Shown here: positions 7,212 to 19,858 of the stretch, one piece after another
Layout of the letters: each line of letters begins with the position of its first letter
How positions within the stretch are numbered: position 1 is the first letter of the stretch
NCBI RefSeq assembly: GCF_900110255.1
Contig: NZ_FODD01000002.1
Span: 248,001 to 312,000 of the forward strand
Reading direction: 5' to 3'
Source of the DNA: Actinacidiphila rubida
GTDB lineage: Bacteria; Actinomycetota; Actinomycetes; Streptomycetales; Streptomycetaceae
Length of the DNA: 64,000 nucleotides
The notes under the pieces: model-generated
What the model saw: only the letters and a program-made list of their open reading frames with translations
The model's database searches: none
Told to the model about the DNA's origin: nothing
Made by a program: the position numbers and the translations under genes

Positions 7212-10200
7212 GTGAGTGATCCGTCCCGCCACGCCGCACCGCCGCCCCCCGACCCGCCCGCGCCCCGGCCTCCGCGACCAGGTGCCCACGTCCTGCCCGC
7301 AGGGCCCGGTGCGCAGGGCCTGCCCGCTGCCGAGCCGTGGAACGACACGGCCCGCGGGATCGCCCCTGCGACCGTCGCCGAGCGCTTCGCGCGGCAGGTG
7401 GCGCGCACGCCCGGCGCGATCGCCGTGGCCGGCGGGAGCACGACTCTGACCTATGCCGAACTGGACGCCCGTGCCGAGCGGTTGGCGCGCGTGCTGGCCG
7501 CCCGCGGGGTGGGGCCCGAGTCGTTCGTCGCCGTGGTCATGGACCGGTCCGTCGACCTCGTGGTGGTGCTGCTCGCGGTCGTGAAGGCCGGCGGCGCCTA
7601 CGTGCCGGTCGACCCCGGGTACCCGGCCGCGCGCATCGACACGATGCTCGGTGACTGCGCCCCCGCCCTGGTGCTGTGCGGGCCCGGACAGGCCGGGCTC
7701 CCCGGCGCGCTCGTCGTCGACGACGCCCTCGTCGCGTCCGGCGCGGCGCTGCCCGCCGTGACCGCGGGCACCCGGCCGGACCATCCGGTCTACGCGGTCT
7801 ACACCTCGGGGTCCACCGGCGTGCCCAAGGGCGTGCTCGTGCCGCACGCGGCGGTGGACCGGCTCGTGCACGGCGAGTCCTTCGCGCGCGTGCGCGGTGA
7901 CGACGTCGTGGCCCTCCTGGCGTCCGTGGCGTTCGACGCCGCGACGTTCGAGTTGTGGGGTGCGCTGCTCAACGGGGCCACGCTGGCGGTCGCGCCGCCC
8001 GGGCCGCTGTCGGTGCCCGCGCTCGGGGCCTTCCTGCGACAGCACCGGGTGAGCGTGCTGTGGCTGACGGCGGGGCTGTTCCACCAGGTCGTCGACGCCG
8101 ACGTCGCGGTGCTCTCCGGGGTGAGGTGCCTGATCGCCGGCGGTGACGTCCTGTCCCCCGCGCGCTGCCGCACCGTGCTGGACCGGCTGCCCGGGACCCG
8201 GCTCGTCAACGGCTACGGCCCGACGGAGAACACCACGTTCACCACCACGCACGAGGTGACCGGGGTGGCCGCCGGGACCGGTGTGCCCATCGGCCTGCCC
8301 GTCGCGGACACCCGCGTCCACGTCCTGGACGCGCGGCTCGTGCCGGTCGCCGCCGGGGCCACCGGCGAGCTGTACACCTCGGGCACCGGTCTGGCCCGCG
8401 GCTACCTCGGCCGGCCGGGACTGACGGGCGAGCGGTTCGTGGCGAGCCCGTTCGGCGACGGGGAGCGGATGTACCGCACCGGCGACCTGGTGCGCCGCAG
8501 CGCGGACGGCGTGCTGGAGTTCGTCGGCCGCTCCGACGACCAGGTCAAGCTCCGCGGCTTCCGCATCGAGCCCGGCGAGGTCGAGGCGGCCCTGCTGTCC
8601 CACCCGGAGGTGGCACAGGCCGCGGTCGTGGTCCGGGAGGACGTCCGCGGCCGGCCGGACCTCGTCGCCTATGTCGTGCCCGCGGGCGCCGACACCGCGG
8701 CGCTGCGCGCGTACCTGCGGGCGCGGCTGCCGGCGTACCTGGTCCCGGCGGCCCTCGTCGGCCTGGCGTCGCTGCCGCTGACGGCCAACGGCAAGCTGGA
8801 CCGCGGGGCGCTGCCGGCGCCCCGGTTCGGGTCGGCGGCCGGCGGCGGCCCCCGGACGGTCCGGGAGGAGGCCGTCTGCGCGGCGTTCGCCGAGGTCCTC
8901 GGCATGCCCGAGGTCGGCGTCGAGGAGAGCTTCTTCGATCTGGGCGGGACCTCGCTGTCCGCCGTCGCCCTCATGGAGCGCCTGCGGGCCCGGGGTGCGG
9001 CGGTCGACATCAGGACGCTGTTCGCCGAGCCGACGGTGGCCGGGATCGCCGCCGCCGCGGCCCCCGCGGCGATCGACGTGCCGCCCTGCCGCGTCCCGCC
9101 GTCCGCCGCGCGGATCACCGCGCGGATGGTCCCCTTCGCGGGTCTGACCACCGAGCAGCTGGACGCGGTGGTGGCCCCCCTCGCGGGCGGCGCGGCGAAC
9201 GTCGCCGACGTCTATCCGCTGGCGCCGCTCCAGGAGGGCCTGCTCTACCACCACCAGCTGACCGCGGGTCAGGGCACCGACCCTTACGTGGTACGGGAGT
9301 TGTTCCGCTTCGGCTCGCGCGCCGGCCTGGACGCGTTCCTCGCCGCGTGGCAGCGCGCGATCGACCGGCACGAGATCCTCCGCACGTCCCTCGCGTGGGA
9401 GGGACTGCCGCATCCGGTGCAGGTGGTGCACCGGCGGGCGACGCTGCCCGTGGTGGAGGTGGCGCTCGCGGACGACGACGTGGTGGGACGCCTGCTGGCC
9501 GCCAGCGACGGGCCGATGGACCTGGGCCGGGCGCCGCTGACGGACGCCTTCGCGTCGCCGGACGGGGACGGCTGGGTCCTGGCGCTCCGGCTGCACCACG
9601 TCACCCAGGACCACACCACGCTGGAGGTCGTCCTCGACGAGGTGGCGGCGATCATGCGCGGCGACGAGGCGCGGCTGCCCGAACCCCTGCCGTACCGCGC
9701 GTACGTGGCGCAGTCGCTCCTGGCGGTCCCCGCCGAGGAGCACCAGGCGTACTTCGCCGCGCTGCTCGGCGACGTCACCGAGCCGACCGTGCCGTTCGGG
9801 GTCGTGGCCGTCCGCGGGGACGGCCGGGACGTCACCGAGCGGAGGCAGGCGCTGGACGCCGCTCTCGCGGCCCGGGTGCGGGTCGAGGCCCGGCGTTTCG
9901 GGGTCAGCCCGGCCACGCTCTTCCACGTGGTGTGGTCACGCGTCCTCGCCGGTGCCTGCGGGCGGGACGACGTGGTCTTCGGGACCGTGCTGTTCGGCCG
10001 CCTGCAGGGCGGCGCGGGTGCCGACCGCGTCCCGGGCCTGTTCATCAACACCCTCCCGGTGCGGGCCCGGACGCGGCAGGGCGGCGTGCCGGACGCGTTG
10101 CGCGCGATGCACCGGCAGCTCGCCGAGCTCCTGGTGCACGAGCACGCGTCGCCCGCCGCGGCACAGCGCGCCTCCGGCGTCCGGCCCCCCGCGCCGCTGT

Positions 10201-12470
10201 TCACGGCGCTCTTCAACTACCGCCACGAGACCGCGCGCGCGGGTGCCTCACCCGCGCCGTTCGAGCGCCTGCTGGAGAGCGAGCGGACCACCTATCCGCT
10301 GACGGTGTCGGTGGACGACGACGGCACCGGTTTCGTCTTCGTCACGCAGGCCGCCGAGGGGATCGACCCGGCGCTGGTGGGACGGCTGCTGGCCGCCGCG
10401 ACCGAGGAGGTCGTGGGCGCGCTGGCCCACCACGGCGCGGGCTCGCGGGCCGCGCGTCCGGAGGGCGGCGACCGCGCTCCGACCCGGGCCGTGACCGCCG
10501 ACGAGCAGCCGGACACCCGGGCCGCGGCGCCAGACGGTCAGCTCGACGACCGAGCCACGACGGCAGACCCGCTCCCGGACGCCCGAGCCACGACAGCGGA
10601 CCAATTGGCGGACGAGGACCGGCACAGGGTGCTGGTGGAGTGGAACGACACGGCCGTCCCGCCGGTGGTCGTCACGGTGCCGCAGCTGTTCGCCGAACGG
10701 GTCCGGCAGGCGCCGGACGCGCCCGCGGTGGAGCTCGGTGACGAGGTGCTGTCCTATGCCGAACTCGACCGCAGGTCGGACCGGTTGGCGCTGCGGCTGA
10801 TCGAGCGGGGCGTGCGCCCCGGCGAACCGGTCGCCCTGTTCCTGGAGCGTTCGCCCGACCTGGTCGTGGCGACGCTGGCCGTGCTGAAGGCCGGCGGTGC
10901 CTACGTGCCGCTGCACGCGGGCCACCCCGCGGAGCGTCTCTCCTGGGTGCTGGCCGACTGCGGGGCACGCGTGCTGGTGACCGACGAGGTCATGGCGCGG
11001 CGGGAGTTCGCCCACGACGCGCACGTGATCGTCCTGGACGGAACGGGCGGGCCCGACGGGCGGGTTCCGCTTCCGGCGGTCCGGATCCGGCCCGCGGAAC
11101 TCGCCTACCTCATGTACACGTCCGGCTCGACCGGGCAGCCGAAGGGCGTGGCGGTCACCCACCGGGACGTGGTCGCGCTGGCCACCGACCGGCGCTGGGA
11201 GGGCGGCAACCACCGGCGGGTCCTGATGCACGCCCCGCACGCGTTCGACTCCTCGACCTACGAGATCTGGCAGCCGCTGCTGAACGGCGGCACGATCGTG
11301 GTGCTGCCGCCCGGGGAGTTCGACCCCGAGGCGATGCGCCGCACCGTGGTGGACGGCGGCGTGACGGGCATCCTGCTGACCGCGGGGGTGTTCAACCGCC
11401 TGGCGGAGGACGGCAGCGACCTCTTCGGCCGGGTCCGCGAGGTGCTGACCGGCGGCGACGTCGTCTCGGCCGCCGCGGTGCGACGGGTCCGCGCGGCCTT
11501 CCCCGGCACCGTGCTCGTCGACGTCTACGGTCCGACCGAGACGACGCTGTTCGCGACCTCCTACCGGGTGGGGCCCGGCAGTTCCCTGGACGAGGGCGTG
11601 CCCATCGGCCGGCCGCTGGACGGCATGCGCGCGTACGTCCTCGACGAAGCCCTCCGTCCCGTCCCGCCCGGCACGACCGGCGAACTGCACCTCGCCGGCG
11701 CCGGGGTGGCCCGCGGCTACCTCGGCCGGCCCGGGCTGACCGCCGAACGCTTCACCGCCTGCCCCTTCGGGCCGCCGGGCGAACGGATGTACCGCACCGG
11801 CGACCTCGTGCGGTGGCGCGCGGACGGGCAGCTGATCTTCGCCGGCCGCGCGGACGACCAGGTGAAGGTGCGCGGCTTCAGGGTCGAACCGGCCGAGATC
11901 GAGGCGGTGCTGGCGGGACGTCCCGAGGTGCGCCGCGCGGCCGTCGTCGTCCGCGAGGACCGTCCGGGCGACAAGCGCCTGGTCGGCTACGTGGTGCCGG
12001 CCGCAGGCGCGGACGCGGTGCCGGCGGCGCTGCGCGCCGCGGTCGCGGAGGTGCTGCCGGACTACATGGTGCCGGCCACCGTCGTGGTGGTGGACGGCTT
12101 CCCGCTCACGCCGAACGGCAAGCTGGACCGCGGCGCGCTGCCCGCCCCCGTGTACGCGGCCGCCGGGAAGGCCAAGGGGCGCGGGCCCGCCGGCCGCACC
12201 GAGGAACTGCTGTGCCAGGCCTTCGCCGAGGTCCTCGGCGTGCCCGCGGTGGGCGCCGAGGACAGCTTCTTCGACCTGGGCGGGCACTCGCTGCTGGCCG
12301 CACGGCTGATCAACCGGATCCGCTCGGCCTTCGGCGCCGAGCTGGCCATCGGCGCCTTCTTCGAGGCGCCGACCGTCGCGGGCGTCGCCGCCCGGCTGGC
12401 CGCGGCTCCCGCGACCGCCGCCCGGCGCCCCGCGCTCCGTCCCCGCGCGCTTGTGAAGGAGTCGTCGTGA
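7212..12470 (+). CDS. NRPS, modules 1-2 (A-T-C-A-T)
   Basis: A 1752-residue nonribosomal peptide synthetase. A1 spans about residues 54-540 (TSGSTG near 197, NGKLDRG at its end). T1 has LGGTS near 576-580. A condensation domain covers about 640-1075, A2 about 1140-1640 and T2 (LGGHS) about 1688-1692. Having no starter C domain, it is an initiation protein with a free amino acid first. The hand-read A1 code, about D-A-F-W-I-G-G-T-F-K, is a classic Val code; A2 reads about D-S-Y-L-L-G-V-L-F-K, not a standard code but nearer to Hpg codes than A4. The C domain has [16 protein letters not shown] and HHVTQDH, marks of the dual condensation/epimerisation group, which predicts D-Val. GTG start with AGGAGG upstream. 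Confidence 0.95.
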   Translation: MSDPSRHAAPPPPDPPAPRPPRPGAHVLPAGPGAQGLPAAEPWNDTARGIAPATVAERFARQVARTPGAIAVAGGSTTLTYAELDARAERLARVLAARGVGPESFVAVVMDRSVDLVVVLLAVVKAGGAYVPVDPGYPAARIDTMLGDCAPALVLCGPGQAGLPGALVVDDALVASGAALPAVTAGTRPDHPVYAVYTSGSTGVPKGVLVPHAAVDRLVHGESFARVRGDDVVALLASVAFDAATFELWGALLNGATLAVAPPGPLSVPALGAFLRQHRVSVLWLTAGLFHQVVDADVAVLSGVRCLIAGGDVLSPARCRTVLDRLPGTRLVNGYGPTENTTFTTTHEVTGVAAGTGVPIGLPVADTRVHVLDARLVPVAAGATGELYTSGTGLARGYLGRPGLTGERFVASPFGDGERMYRTGDLVRRSADGVLEFVGRSDDQVKLRGFRIEPGEVEAALLSHPEVAQAAVVVREDVRGRPDLVAYVVPAGADTAALRAYLRARLPAYLVPAALVGLASLPLTANGKLDRGALPAPRFGSAAGGGPRTVREEAVCAAFAEVLGMPEVGVEESFFDLGGTSLSAVALMERLRARGAAVDIRTLFAEPTVAGIAAAAAPAAIDVPPCRVPPSAARITARMVPFAGLTTEQLDAVVAPLAGGAANVADVYPLAPLQEGLLYHHQLTAGQGTDPYVVRELFRFGSRAGLDAFLAAWQRAIDRHEILRTSLAWEGLPHPVQVVHRRATLPVVEVALADDDVVGRLLAASDGPMDLGRAPLTDAFASPDGDGWVLALRLHHVTQDHTTLEVVLDEVAAIMRGDEARLPEPLPYRAYVAQSLLAVPAEEHQAYFAALLGDVTEPTVPFGVVAVRGDGRDVTERRQALDAALAARVRVEARRFGVSPATLFHVVWSRVLAGACGRDDVVFGTVLFGRLQGGAGADRVPGLFINTLPVRARTRQGGVPDALRAMHRQLAELLVHEHASPAAAQRASGVRPPAPLFTALFNYRHETARAGASPAPFERLLESERTTYPLTVSVDDDGTGFVFVTQAAEGIDPALVGRLLAAATEEVVGALAHHGAGSRAARPEGGDRAPTRAVTADEQPDTRAAAPDGQLDDRATTADPLPDARATTADQLADEDRHRVLVEWNDTAVPPVVVTVPQLFAERVRQAPDAPAVELGDEVLSYAELDRRSDRLALRLIERGVRPGEPVALFLERSPDLVVATLAVLKAGGAYVPLHAGHPAERLSWVLADCGARVLVTDEVMARREFAHDAHVIVLDGTGGPDGRVPLPAVRIRPAELAYLMYTSGSTGQPKGVAVTHRDVVALATDRRWEGGNHRRVLMHAPHAFDSSTYEIWQPLLNGGTIVVLPPGEFDPEAMRRTVVDGGVTGILLTAGVFNRLAEDGSDLFGRVREVLTGGDVVSAAAVRRVRAAFPGTVLVDVYGPTETTLFATSYRVGPGSSLDEGVPIGRPLDGMRAYVLDEALRPVPPGTTGELHLAGAGVARGYLGRPGLTAERFTACPFGPPGERMYRTGDLVRWRADGQLIFAGRADDQVKVRGFRVEPAEIEAVLAGRPEVRRAAVVVREDRPGDKRLVGYVVPAAGADAVPAALRAAVAEVLPDYMVPATVVVVDGFPLTPNGKLDRGALPAPVYAAAGKAKGRGPAGRTEELLCQAFAEVLGVPAVGAEDSFFDLGGHSLLAARLINRIRSAFGAELAIGAFFEAPTVAGVAARLAAAPATAARRPALRPRALVKESS
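10482..10613 (+). repeat. Four 11-residue repeats in the NRPS1 linker
   Basis: Codons 1091-1134 encode four tandem 11-residue units (for example [11 protein letters not shown] and [11 protein letters not shown]) between the dual C domain and A2. The pattern is [TDA]-R-A-x-x-[AP]-D-x-x-x-D. It forms an acidic, Ala/Thr-rich flexible linker that probably varies in copy number between strains. Confidence 0.75.
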
Positions 12471-15400
12471 TCGCACCGTCGTACGCGCAGAGCCGTCTGT
12501 GGTTCCTCAACCGGCTGGAGGGCGGCGCCACGTACAACCTGCCGGTGGCCGTCCGGCTGACCGGTCCGCTCAGCGCGGACGCGCTCGAAGCGGCCCTGGG
12601 GGACGTCACCGACCGCCACCACAGCCTGCGCACCCGTTTCCCGGAACTCGACGGCGGTCCCGTGCAGGAGGTCGTCCCCGCCGCGCAGGGCCGGCCCGTG
12701 CTGCGCCGGGCCCGCACGTCGGCCGACCGGCTGGCCTCGGTCCAGGAGGAGTTCGCCGAGGCGGGCTTCGACCTGGAGAAGGACCTGCCCCTGCGGGCCC
12801 TGCTCCTCGAACTCGCCGCCGACGACCACGTGCTGGTCCTCGTCATGCACCACATCGCCTGCGACGGCTGGTCGATGAGGCCGCTGTGGCACGACCTGTC
12901 GGTCGCCTACGCCGCGCGCCGCGCCGGCCACGAGCCCGGCTGGGAGCCGCTGCCCGTGCAGTACGCCGACTACGCGGAGTGGCAGCGTGACCTGCTGGGC
13001 GCGCCGGACGACCCGGACGCGCTGCAGTCGCGGCAACTCGCCTACTGGCGCGACGTGCTGGCGGGTGCTCCCGAGGAGCTGGCCCTGCCGGCGGACCGGC
13101 CGCGTCCGGCGGTGTCCGGCCGGGGCGCCGGCCGGGCGGGGCTGGCGATCCCCGCGGACCTGCACGGCCGGCTGGCGGGGCTGGCCCGCGCGCACGGCGT
13201 GACGCTCTTCATGGTGCTCCAGGCCGCGGTGGCGACGCTCCTGTGCCGGATGGGCGCGGGGACGGACGTCCCCCTCGGCACACCGGTGGCCGGACGCACC
13301 GACGAGGCGCTGGACGACCTGGTCGGCTTCTTCGTCAACACGCTCGTCATCCGCACCGACCTGTCCGGTTCCCCCACCTTCGCGGACCTCCTCGCCCGGG
13401 TGCGGGAGCGCAGCCTGGGCGCGCTCGACCACCAGGACGTGCCGTTCCAGCGGCTGGTCGAGGAACTGGCACCGTCGCGTTCGACCTCACGCCACCCGCT
13501 GACGCAGGTGCTGGTGGTCCTGCAGAACAACGAGGCCGCGGTGCCCGATCTGCCCGGGATCGCGGCCCGTCCCTACCTGGTCGGCCGTCCCGTCGCGAAG
13601 ACCGACCTGACCTTCGAGTTCGGCGAGCGGGCGGCGGAGGCGGACGGCCGTCCGGCCGGGATCGACGGTGCCGTGTTCTACGCCACCGACCTCTTCGACG
13701 CCGGTACGGCGGATTCCCTGGCGACGCGGCTGCTGCGGCTGCTGCAGGCGGTGGCGGCCGACCCCGCGCGGCGGGTCGGCTCGATCGACCTGCTGTCGGA
13801 GGAGGAGTGGCGCGAGATCCTGGCGCCGGGCGCGGAGGTGGCCCCCGCGCCGGCCGCGGCCGCCACGCTCCCCGGCCGGTTCGAGGCGCGGGCGGCCGGG
13901 AACCCGCACGCGCCAGCGGTCGTGGACGCCGACGGCACACGGCTCACCTATGCCGAGCTGAACTCCCGCGCCAACCGGCTCGCCCGGCTGCTCGTCGCGT
14001 GCGGGGCCGGCCCGGAGGGCCGGGTGGCGGTGGCCCTGCCCCGCTCCGCGGAGCTGGCCGTCGCCCTGCTCGCCGTCCTCAAGTGCGGTGCCGCCTATGT
14101 GCCGTTGGACCCCGACTATCCGGCCGACCGCGTGGCGTACATGCTGGCGGACTCCGCCCCCGCGGTGCTGGTGACCTCTCGCGGCACCGTCGCGGCCGGC
14201 CGGGAACGGGGCATGGGGGCACCCGGCCGGGAACAGCCCGCGCCGGCACCCGGCGGGGAGCGGCCGGCGCCGGTCACGCTGCTCCTCGACGACCCCGCCA
14301 CCGCGGACCGCCTGCACCGCCTCCCGGACGGCGATCTGACCGACGCGGAACGGACGTCGGCCCTCCTCCCGTCCCATCCTGCCTACACGATCTACACCTC
14401 GGGGTCGACGGGCCGCCCCAAGGGCGTCCTGGTGCCGCACGCGAGCGTGCTGCGCCTGTTCACGGCCACGGACGCCTGGTTCGGTCCCGGCCCTGAGGAC
14501 GTGTGGACGTGGTTCCACTCGTTCGCCTTCGACTTCTCCGTGTGGGAGATGTGGGGCGCGCTGCTGCACGGCGGGCTGCTCGTCGTGGTGCCCGTCGACG
14601 TCGCCCGCTCCCCGGCCGAGTTCCTGGCGCTGCTGGCGCGGGAGCGGGTGACGGTCCTGAACCAGACGCCCTCGGCGTTCTACCAGCTCGACCGGGCGGA
14701 CGCGCAGCACCCCGCGCTGAGCGCCGGACTGGCCCTGCGCACCGTGGTGTTCGGTGGTGAGGCGCTGGACGTCACGCGCCTTTCCGGCTGGCACGAGCGC
14801 CACGGCGACCGGGCTCCGCGGCTGGTCAACATGTACGGCATCACCGAGACGACCGTGCACGTCAGCTACAAGGAGCTGGCAGCCCTGCCCACGGGCGGCG
14901 GCGCGGTGCCCGGCACCATCGGCCGCGGCATCCCGGACCTGAGGGTCCATGTGCTGGACGACGCCCTGCTGCCGTGCCCGCCCGGCGTGCCCGGCGAGAT
15001 GTACGTGTCGGGCGCCGGCCTGGCCCGCGGCTATCTGGGGCGCCCGGACCTGACCGCGGGCCGGTTCGTCGCCGATCCCTTCGGACCGCCGGGACAGCGG
15101 ATGTACCGCAGCGGGGACCTGGCGAAGTGGAGTGCCGCCGGGGAGCTGGAGTACCTGGGGCGCAGCGACGACCAGGTCAAGATCCGCGGCTTCCGGATCG
15201 AGCTCGGCGAGATCGAGTCGGTGGTCGCCGGGCACGACGCGGTGACGGCGGGCACCGTCCTGGTGCGGGAGGACCGGCCCGGTGACCTGCGGCTGGTCGC
15301 CTACGTCACCACGTCCGGCCCGCACGCGCCGGCCGACCGGGACCGGCTGGCGGCCGCGCTCCGGGCCCACTGCACGACCCTGCTGCCCGGCTACATGGTG

Positions 15401-18400
15401 CCGTCGGCGTTCGTCGTGGTCGACGCGTTCCCCCTGACGGTGAACGGCAAGCTGGACCGGCGGGCGCTGCCCGCGCCGGAGGCCGCGGCCCCGGCCCCGT
15501 CCCGCGCACCGGGCACGCCCGAGGAGGAGGTGATGTGCGGCCTGTTCGCGGAGGTCCTGGGCGCGGGAAGCGTCGGCGCCGACGACCACTTCTTCGACCT
15601 CGGGGGCCACTCCCTGCTCGCCGTCCGGCTCATCAGCCGCATCCGCGCCGTGATCGGCGTCGACGTCGAGGTCCGCACGCTCTTCGAAGCGCCCACTCCC
15701 GCGATGCTCCTCGCCCGCATCGCCGGCGGCGCGGGGGCGGCCGCGGGCACCGATGCGGCGACGCGTCCCGTGCGCGGGCCCAGGCCGCCGGTGATCCCCC
15801 TGTCGTCGGCCCAGCGGCGCCTGTGGTTCATGGCCCAGTGGGAGGGTCCGAGCCCCACGTACAACATGCCCGCCGCGTACCGGCTGACGGGCCCGCTGGA
15901 CACGGCGGCGCTGCGTGACGCGCTCGCGGACCTGGCCGCCCGGCACGAGAGCCTTCGCACGGTCTTCCCCGCGACGGGCGGCGAACCCCGCCAGCTGGTG
16001 CTGCCGGCCGACCAGGCGCGCCCCCGGCTGCCGGTGCGCGCCGTGGCCCGCGGCGGGCTGGACGCGGCCGTGGCGGAGGCGTCGGGCCGCAGCTTCGACA
16101 TCGCGAACGAACCTCCCCTGCACGCCGAGCTGCTGGCGCTCTCCCCCACCGACCACGTCCTCGTCCTCGTCCTGCACCACATCGCCGGCGACGGCTGGTC
16201 GATGAAGCCGCTGCTGCGCGACCTGGCCACCGCGTACACGGCACGCCTGGCGGGCCGGCCGCCCGGGTGGCCCGAACTGCCGCTGCAGTACGCCGACTAC
16301 GCGGTGTGGCAGCGCGACCTCCTCGACGCGGAGGACGACCCCGGCAGCGCGATGAGCCGCCGGCTCGACGCGTGGCGCCGGCAGCTCGCCGGACTTCCGG
16401 AGGACCTGCCGCTGCCCACCGACCGGCCGCGTCCGGCGGTCCCCTCCTACGTCGGGGCGGGCACTCCGGTGGAGATCGCACCCGAACTGCACGCCCGGCT
16501 GGTGCGGCTCGCGCGCTCGCACGGCGCGAGCCTGTTCATGGTGGTGCAGGCGGCGTTCGCCGCGCTGCTGTCCCGGCTGGGCGGCGGCACCGACATCCCG
16601 CTGGGCACGCCCGCGGCGGGGCGCCGGGACGACGCGCTCCACGACCTGGTCGGGATGTTCGTCAACATGCTCGTCCTGCGGACGGACCTGTCCGGGGACC
16701 CGCGGTTCACCGACCTGCTCGCCCGCGTCCGGGAGACCGACCTGGCGGCGTACGACGGGCAGGACGTGCCGTTCGAGCGGCTGGTGGAACTCCTCAACCC
16801 GGGCCGCTCGACCGCACGGCACCCGCTGTTCCAGGTGATGTGCGCGCTGGACAACACCGCCCCGGCGGAGCTGTCCCTGCCGGGCCTCGAGGTCCGGGAG
16901 CGCCCGGGCGTCCGGGCGGCGGCCCGGTTCGACCTGTCGCTGAGCCTGACCGAGCACACCGCGGGCGACGGCGGTGCCGGCGGTGTGCGGGGGGTCCTGC
17001 AGTACGCCACCGATCTGTTCGACCCGGCCACGGCCGAGGCGATGGCGGCCCGGCTGGTCCTCGTGCTGACCGCGGTGGCCGACGATCCGACCGTCCGGAT
17101 CGGGGCGCTCGGCATCCTGCCGGAGCACGAGCGCGAGACCGTTCTGGCGGCCTGGAACGACACGGGGACGAGCGCTCCGGCCCGCACGCTACCGGACCTC
17201 TTCCAGGAACAGGTACGGGCGGACCCCGACGCGACGGCGGTCGTCTGCGAAGGCGAGCGGCTCACCTACGGCGAGGTGGACGCCCGGGCCAACCGGCTCG
17301 CCCGGCTGCTGATGGCGCGCGGCGCGGGGCCCGAACGGACCGTGGCCCTGGCGCTGCCGCGGTCCGCCGAGGCGATCGTGGCCCTGCTGGCCGTGGCCAA
17401 GTCGGGGGCCGCCTACCTGCCGCTGGACACCGAATACCCCGCCGAACGCCTCGCGTTCATGCTCGACGACGCACGGCCGCTGCTGGTGCTGACCACCGCC
17501 GCGACCGCCGGGCGCCTGCCCTGCGTCGCCGCGGCGCCGCACCTCCTGCTGGACGCGGCGGCCACGGCCGCGGCGCTCGGCGCCGCCTCGGCGCGGGAGG
17601 TGACGGACGGCGAACGCCGCCACCCGCTGCTGCCCGCCCACCCCGCCTATGTCATCTACACCTCCGGATCCACCGGCCGTCCCAAGGGCGTCCAGGTGAC
17701 CCACCGCGGCATCTCCGGATTCGCCACCACCCAGCGGGAGTTGCTGGACATCGGACCGCGCAGCCGGGTGCTGCACTTCGCCTCGCTCGGCTTCGACGCC
17801 GCCACCGCGGAGATCTGCCGCGCGCTGCTGTCGGGCGCGACCCTCGTGGTCAGCCGGCGCAGCGTGTTCGGGCGGCACGGGCTGGCCGAGACGGTGCGGA
17901 CGGAGGGGGTCACGCACGCCTTCCTGCAGCCGGCGCTGCTCGCCGCGGGCGCCGACCTGTGCCTCGACGGCGTCCGCACGCTCACCGTCGGAGGGGAGGC
18001 GTGCCCGCCGTCGCTGGTGGAACAGTGGGCGGGAGGCCGCCGGATGCTCGTCTTCTACGGCCCCACCGAGGCGACCGTCCTCGCCACCCACCACCTGATC
18101 GGGCCCGGCGACGCGGACCATCCGTCCGCGGCGCTGCCCATCGGCAGGCCGCTGGCCGGGATGCGGGCCTACGTGCTCGACGCACGCCTCCAGCCGGTGC
18201 CCGCCGGCGTGACCGGCGAACTCCACCTCGCGGGCGGCGGCCTGGCCCGCGGTTACCTCGACCGCCCGCAGCTGACCGCGGAACGGTTCGTCGCGTGCCC
18301 GTACGGGGAACCCGGCGAGCGGATGTACCGCACCGGCGACCTGGTCCGCTGGAGCGGGGACGGCGAGCTGCACTTCGTCGGCCGCACCGACGACCAGGTC

Positions 18401-19795
18401 AAACTGCGCGGTTTCCGGATCGAGTTGGGCGAGATCGAGTCGGTGCTGGCGCGCCTTGACGAGGTCGCGCAGGCCGTGGTCGTCGTCCGTGAGGACCGGC
18501 CGGGCGACCGGCGCCTGGTCGCGTACGTGCTGCCGGCACCGGGCGCCGTCCCCGATCCGGCCCGGCTGCGGGCCTTCGCCGCACGGACGCTCCCCGAGCA
18601 CATGGTCCCGTCGGCCGTCGTGCCCCTGACGGCCATGCCGACGACGGCGAACGGCAAGCTCGACCGCCGGGCGCTGCCCGCGCCGGAGGTGCCCGCGCCC
18701 GCGGCCTCGCGGGCTCCGCGCACGGCCGACGAGGAGATCCTGTGCGGGCTCTTCGCGGAGGTCCTGGGCGTGGACGGCGTCGGCGTGGACGACCACTTCT
18801 TCGAACTGGGCGGCCATTCCCTGCTCGCCACCCGCCTCATCGCGCGCGTCCGCGCCGTGTTCGCCACGGAGGCGGACGTACGCACCGTGTTCGAGGCGCC
18901 CACCGTCGCGCTGCTCGCGTCCCGGCTCGGCGCCGCTCCCGCAACGTCGGGCCTGCGAGCGGTGCTGCCGATCAGGGACGCGGGCGCCGGTGAGCCGCTG
19001 TTCTGCCTCCCGCCGGCCGGCGGGCTGAGCTGGGCGTACGCCAGGCTCCTCGGCCGCCTTCCGGCCGAGCAGCGCGTGTACGGCCTCCAGGCGCCCGGGA
19101 CGTACGGGGAGGGGCCGGTACCGGAGGCGGTCGAGGCGATCGCGGCGGACTACGCGCGCCGGATCCGCCGCATCCAGCCGCACGGTCCCTACCGGCTCCT
19201 CGGATGGTCCTTCGGCGGCGTCAACGCCCACGCCGTCGCCGTCCGGCTCCAGGAGGAGGGCGAGCGCGTGGAGTTGCTCGCACTCCTCGACGCCTACCCG
19301 CACGGCGCCGCGGGAGGGGACGCGGACGAGGCGGCCCTGCTCGCCGATCTCGCCCGCTCACTGGGGGTGCCGCCGTCGCCGGCCGACGTCCCGGCGCTGT
19401 CGCCGGAGTGGATCCTGCACCGGCTGCGCGCCGACGACCACCCGCTCCGGGACATCTCGGAAACGGTGCTGCACGCCATGCTCCACGACTACCGCATCGC
19501 GCGCGCCTCCCGGCTCACCCACGCGCCCGGGGTGTTCCGGGGGGACGTCCTCGCGTTCACGGCGGCGGCGAGCGCACCCCCGGACGTCACGGCCACGGGC
19601 ACCTGGTCGCCCTACGTCGACGGGCGGATCACCGAGCACCGGATCGCGTGCCGGCACGAGGACATGCTGCACCCGGCCCACGTCGGCGCTGTCGCCGCCG
19701 CGGTGGCCGGGGCGTTGAGGTCCGGAGGCGAGGGGCCGGGCGTCGCCCCCGAGAGCGCGGGCCCGGAACTCGCGGCGGCGGGGCGGCGGGCCTGA
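12467..19795 (+). CDS. NRPS, modules 3-4 with thioesterase (C-A-T-C-A-T-TE)
   Basis: A 2442-residue synthetase that starts at a GTG overlapping the NRPS1 stop (GTGA), with AAGGAG upstream. Order: C (HHIACDG near residue 128), A3 (TSGSTG near 642), T3 (LGGHS near 1049), C (HHIAGDG near 1238), A4 (TSGSTG near 1731), T4 (LGGHS near 2118), and a C-terminal thioesterase with nucleophile motif GWSFGG near 2246 and a late His in HEDMLHPAH. The A3 code reads about D-F-W-N-V-G-M-V-H-K, a Thr code. A4 reads about D-A-A-F-T-G-F-V-L-K, which I cannot assign. Both C domains look like ordinary LCL types. With NRPS1 it makes a tetrapeptide, predicted D-Val-X-Thr-Y, with Hpg probably at X or Y, released by hydrolysis or cyclisation. 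Confidence 0.95.
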   Translation: MIAPSYAQSRLWFLNRLEGGATYNLPVAVRLTGPLSADALEAALGDVTDRHHSLRTRFPELDGGPVQEVVPAAQGRPVLRRARTSADRLASVQEEFAEAGFDLEKDLPLRALLLELAADDHVLVLVMHHIACDGWSMRPLWHDLSVAYAARRAGHEPGWEPLPVQYADYAEWQRDLLGAPDDPDALQSRQLAYWRDVLAGAPEELALPADRPRPAVSGRGAGRAGLAIPADLHGRLAGLARAHGVTLFMVLQAAVATLLCRMGAGTDVPLGTPVAGRTDEALDDLVGFFVNTLVIRTDLSGSPTFADLLARVRERSLGALDHQDVPFQRLVEELAPSRSTSRHPLTQVLVVLQNNEAAVPDLPGIAARPYLVGRPVAKTDLTFEFGERAAEADGRPAGIDGAVFYATDLFDAGTADSLATRLLRLLQAVAADPARRVGSIDLLSEEEWREILAPGAEVAPAPAAAATLPGRFEARAAGNPHAPAVVDADGTRLTYAELNSRANRLARLLVACGAGPEGRVAVALPRSAELAVALLAVLKCGAAYVPLDPDYPADRVAYMLADSAPAVLVTSRGTVAAGRERGMGAPGREQPAPAPGGERPAPVTLLLDDPATADRLHRLPDGDLTDAERTSALLPSHPAYTIYTSGSTGRPKGVLVPHASVLRLFTATDAWFGPGPEDVWTWFHSFAFDFSVWEMWGALLHGGLLVVVPVDVARSPAEFLALLARERVTVLNQTPSAFYQLDRADAQHPALSAGLALRTVVFGGEALDVTRLSGWHERHGDRAPRLVNMYGITETTVHVSYKELAALPTGGGAVPGTIGRGIPDLRVHVLDDALLPCPPGVPGEMYVSGAGLARGYLGRPDLTAGRFVADPFGPPGQRMYRSGDLAKWSAAGELEYLGRSDDQVKIRGFRIELGEIESVVAGHDAVTAGTVLVREDRPGDLRLVAYVTTSGPHAPADRDRLAAALRAHCTTLLPGYMVPSAFVVVDAFPLTVNGKLDRRALPAPEAAAPAPSRAPGTPEEEVMCGLFAEVLGAGSVGADDHFFDLGGHSLLAVRLISRIRAVIGVDVEVRTLFEAPTPAMLLARIAGGAGAAAGTDAATRPVRGPRPPVIPLSSAQRRLWFMAQWEGPSPTYNMPAAYRLTGPLDTAALRDALADLAARHESLRTVFPATGGEPRQLVLPADQARPRLPVRAVARGGLDAAVAEASGRSFDIANEPPLHAELLALSPTDHVLVLVLHHIAGDGWSMKPLLRDLATAYTARLAGRPPGWPELPLQYADYAVWQRDLLDAEDDPGSAMSRRLDAWRRQLAGLPEDLPLPTDRPRPAVPSYVGAGTPVEIAPELHARLVRLARSHGASLFMVVQAAFAALLSRLGGGTDIPLGTPAAGRRDDALHDLVGMFVNMLVLRTDLSGDPRFTDLLARVRETDLAAYDGQDVPFERLVELLNPGRSTARHPLFQVMCALDNTAPAELSLPGLEVRERPGVRAAARFDLSLSLTEHTAGDGGAGGVRGVLQYATDLFDPATAEAMAARLVLVLTAVADDPTVRIGALGILPEHERETVLAAWNDTGTSAPARTLPDLFQEQVRADPDATAVVCEGERLTYGEVDARANRLARLLMARGAGPERTVALALPRSAEAIVALLAVAKSGAAYLPLDTEYPAERLAFMLDDARPLLVLTTAATAGRLPCVAAAPHLLLDAAATAAALGAASAREVTDGERRHPLLPAHPAYVIYTSGSTGRPKGVQVTHRGISGFATTQRELLDIGPRSRVLHFASLGFDAATAEICRALLSGATLVVSRRSVFGRHGLAETVRTEGVTHAFLQPALLAAGADLCLDGVRTLTVGGEACPPSLVEQWAGGRRMLVFYGPTEATVLATHHLIGPGDADHPSAALPIGRPLAGMRAYVLDARLQPVPAGVTGELHLAGGGLARGYLDRPQLTAERFVACPYGEPGERMYRTGDLVRWSGDGELHFVGRTDDQVKLRGFRIELGEIESVLARLDEVAQAVVVVREDRPGDRRLVAYVLPAPGAVPDPARLRAFAARTLPEHMVPSAVVPLTAMPTTANGKLDRRALPAPEVPAPAASRAPRTADEEILCGLFAEVLGVDGVGVDDHFFELGGHSLLATRLIARVRAVFATEADVRTVFEAPTVALLASRLGAAPATSGLRAVLPIRDAGAGEPLFCLPPAGGLSWAYARLLGRLPAEQRVYGLQAPGTYGEGPVPEAVEAIAADYARRIRRIQPHGPYRLLGWSFGGVNAHAVAVRLQEEGERVELLALLDAYPHGAAGGDADEAALLADLARSLGVPPSPADVPALSPEWILHRLRADDHPLRDISETVLHAMLHDYRIARASRLTHAPGVFRGDVLAFTAAASAPPDVTATGTWSPYVDGRITEHRIACRHEDMLHPAHVGAVAAAVAGALRSGGEGPGVAPESAGPELAAAGRRA

Positions 19796-19814
19796 CGCCC
19801 CGCTGATGCGCGAC

Positions 19815-19858
19815 CGAGGGGCGGTGCCCCGGCCGGACGGCCGGGGCACCGCCCCTCG
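19815..19858 (+). terminator. Strong terminator after the NRPS operon
   Basis: A 20-bp perfect stem (19815-19834 with 19839-19858) closed by a GGAC tetraloop lies 20 bases after the NRPS2 stop. Confidence 0.85.

Noticed and set aside
6555-9926. 1123-codon minus-strand frame opposite NRPS1
   Set aside because: Composition is that of an antisense shadow (His/Arg/Gly-rich, no domain), and the NRPS motifs on the plus strand are unambiguous.
13487-17128. 1213-codon minus-strand frame opposite NRPS2
   Set aside because: Shadow of the A and C domains; repeated VHPLSR/GARH stretches mirror the repeated NRPS motifs.
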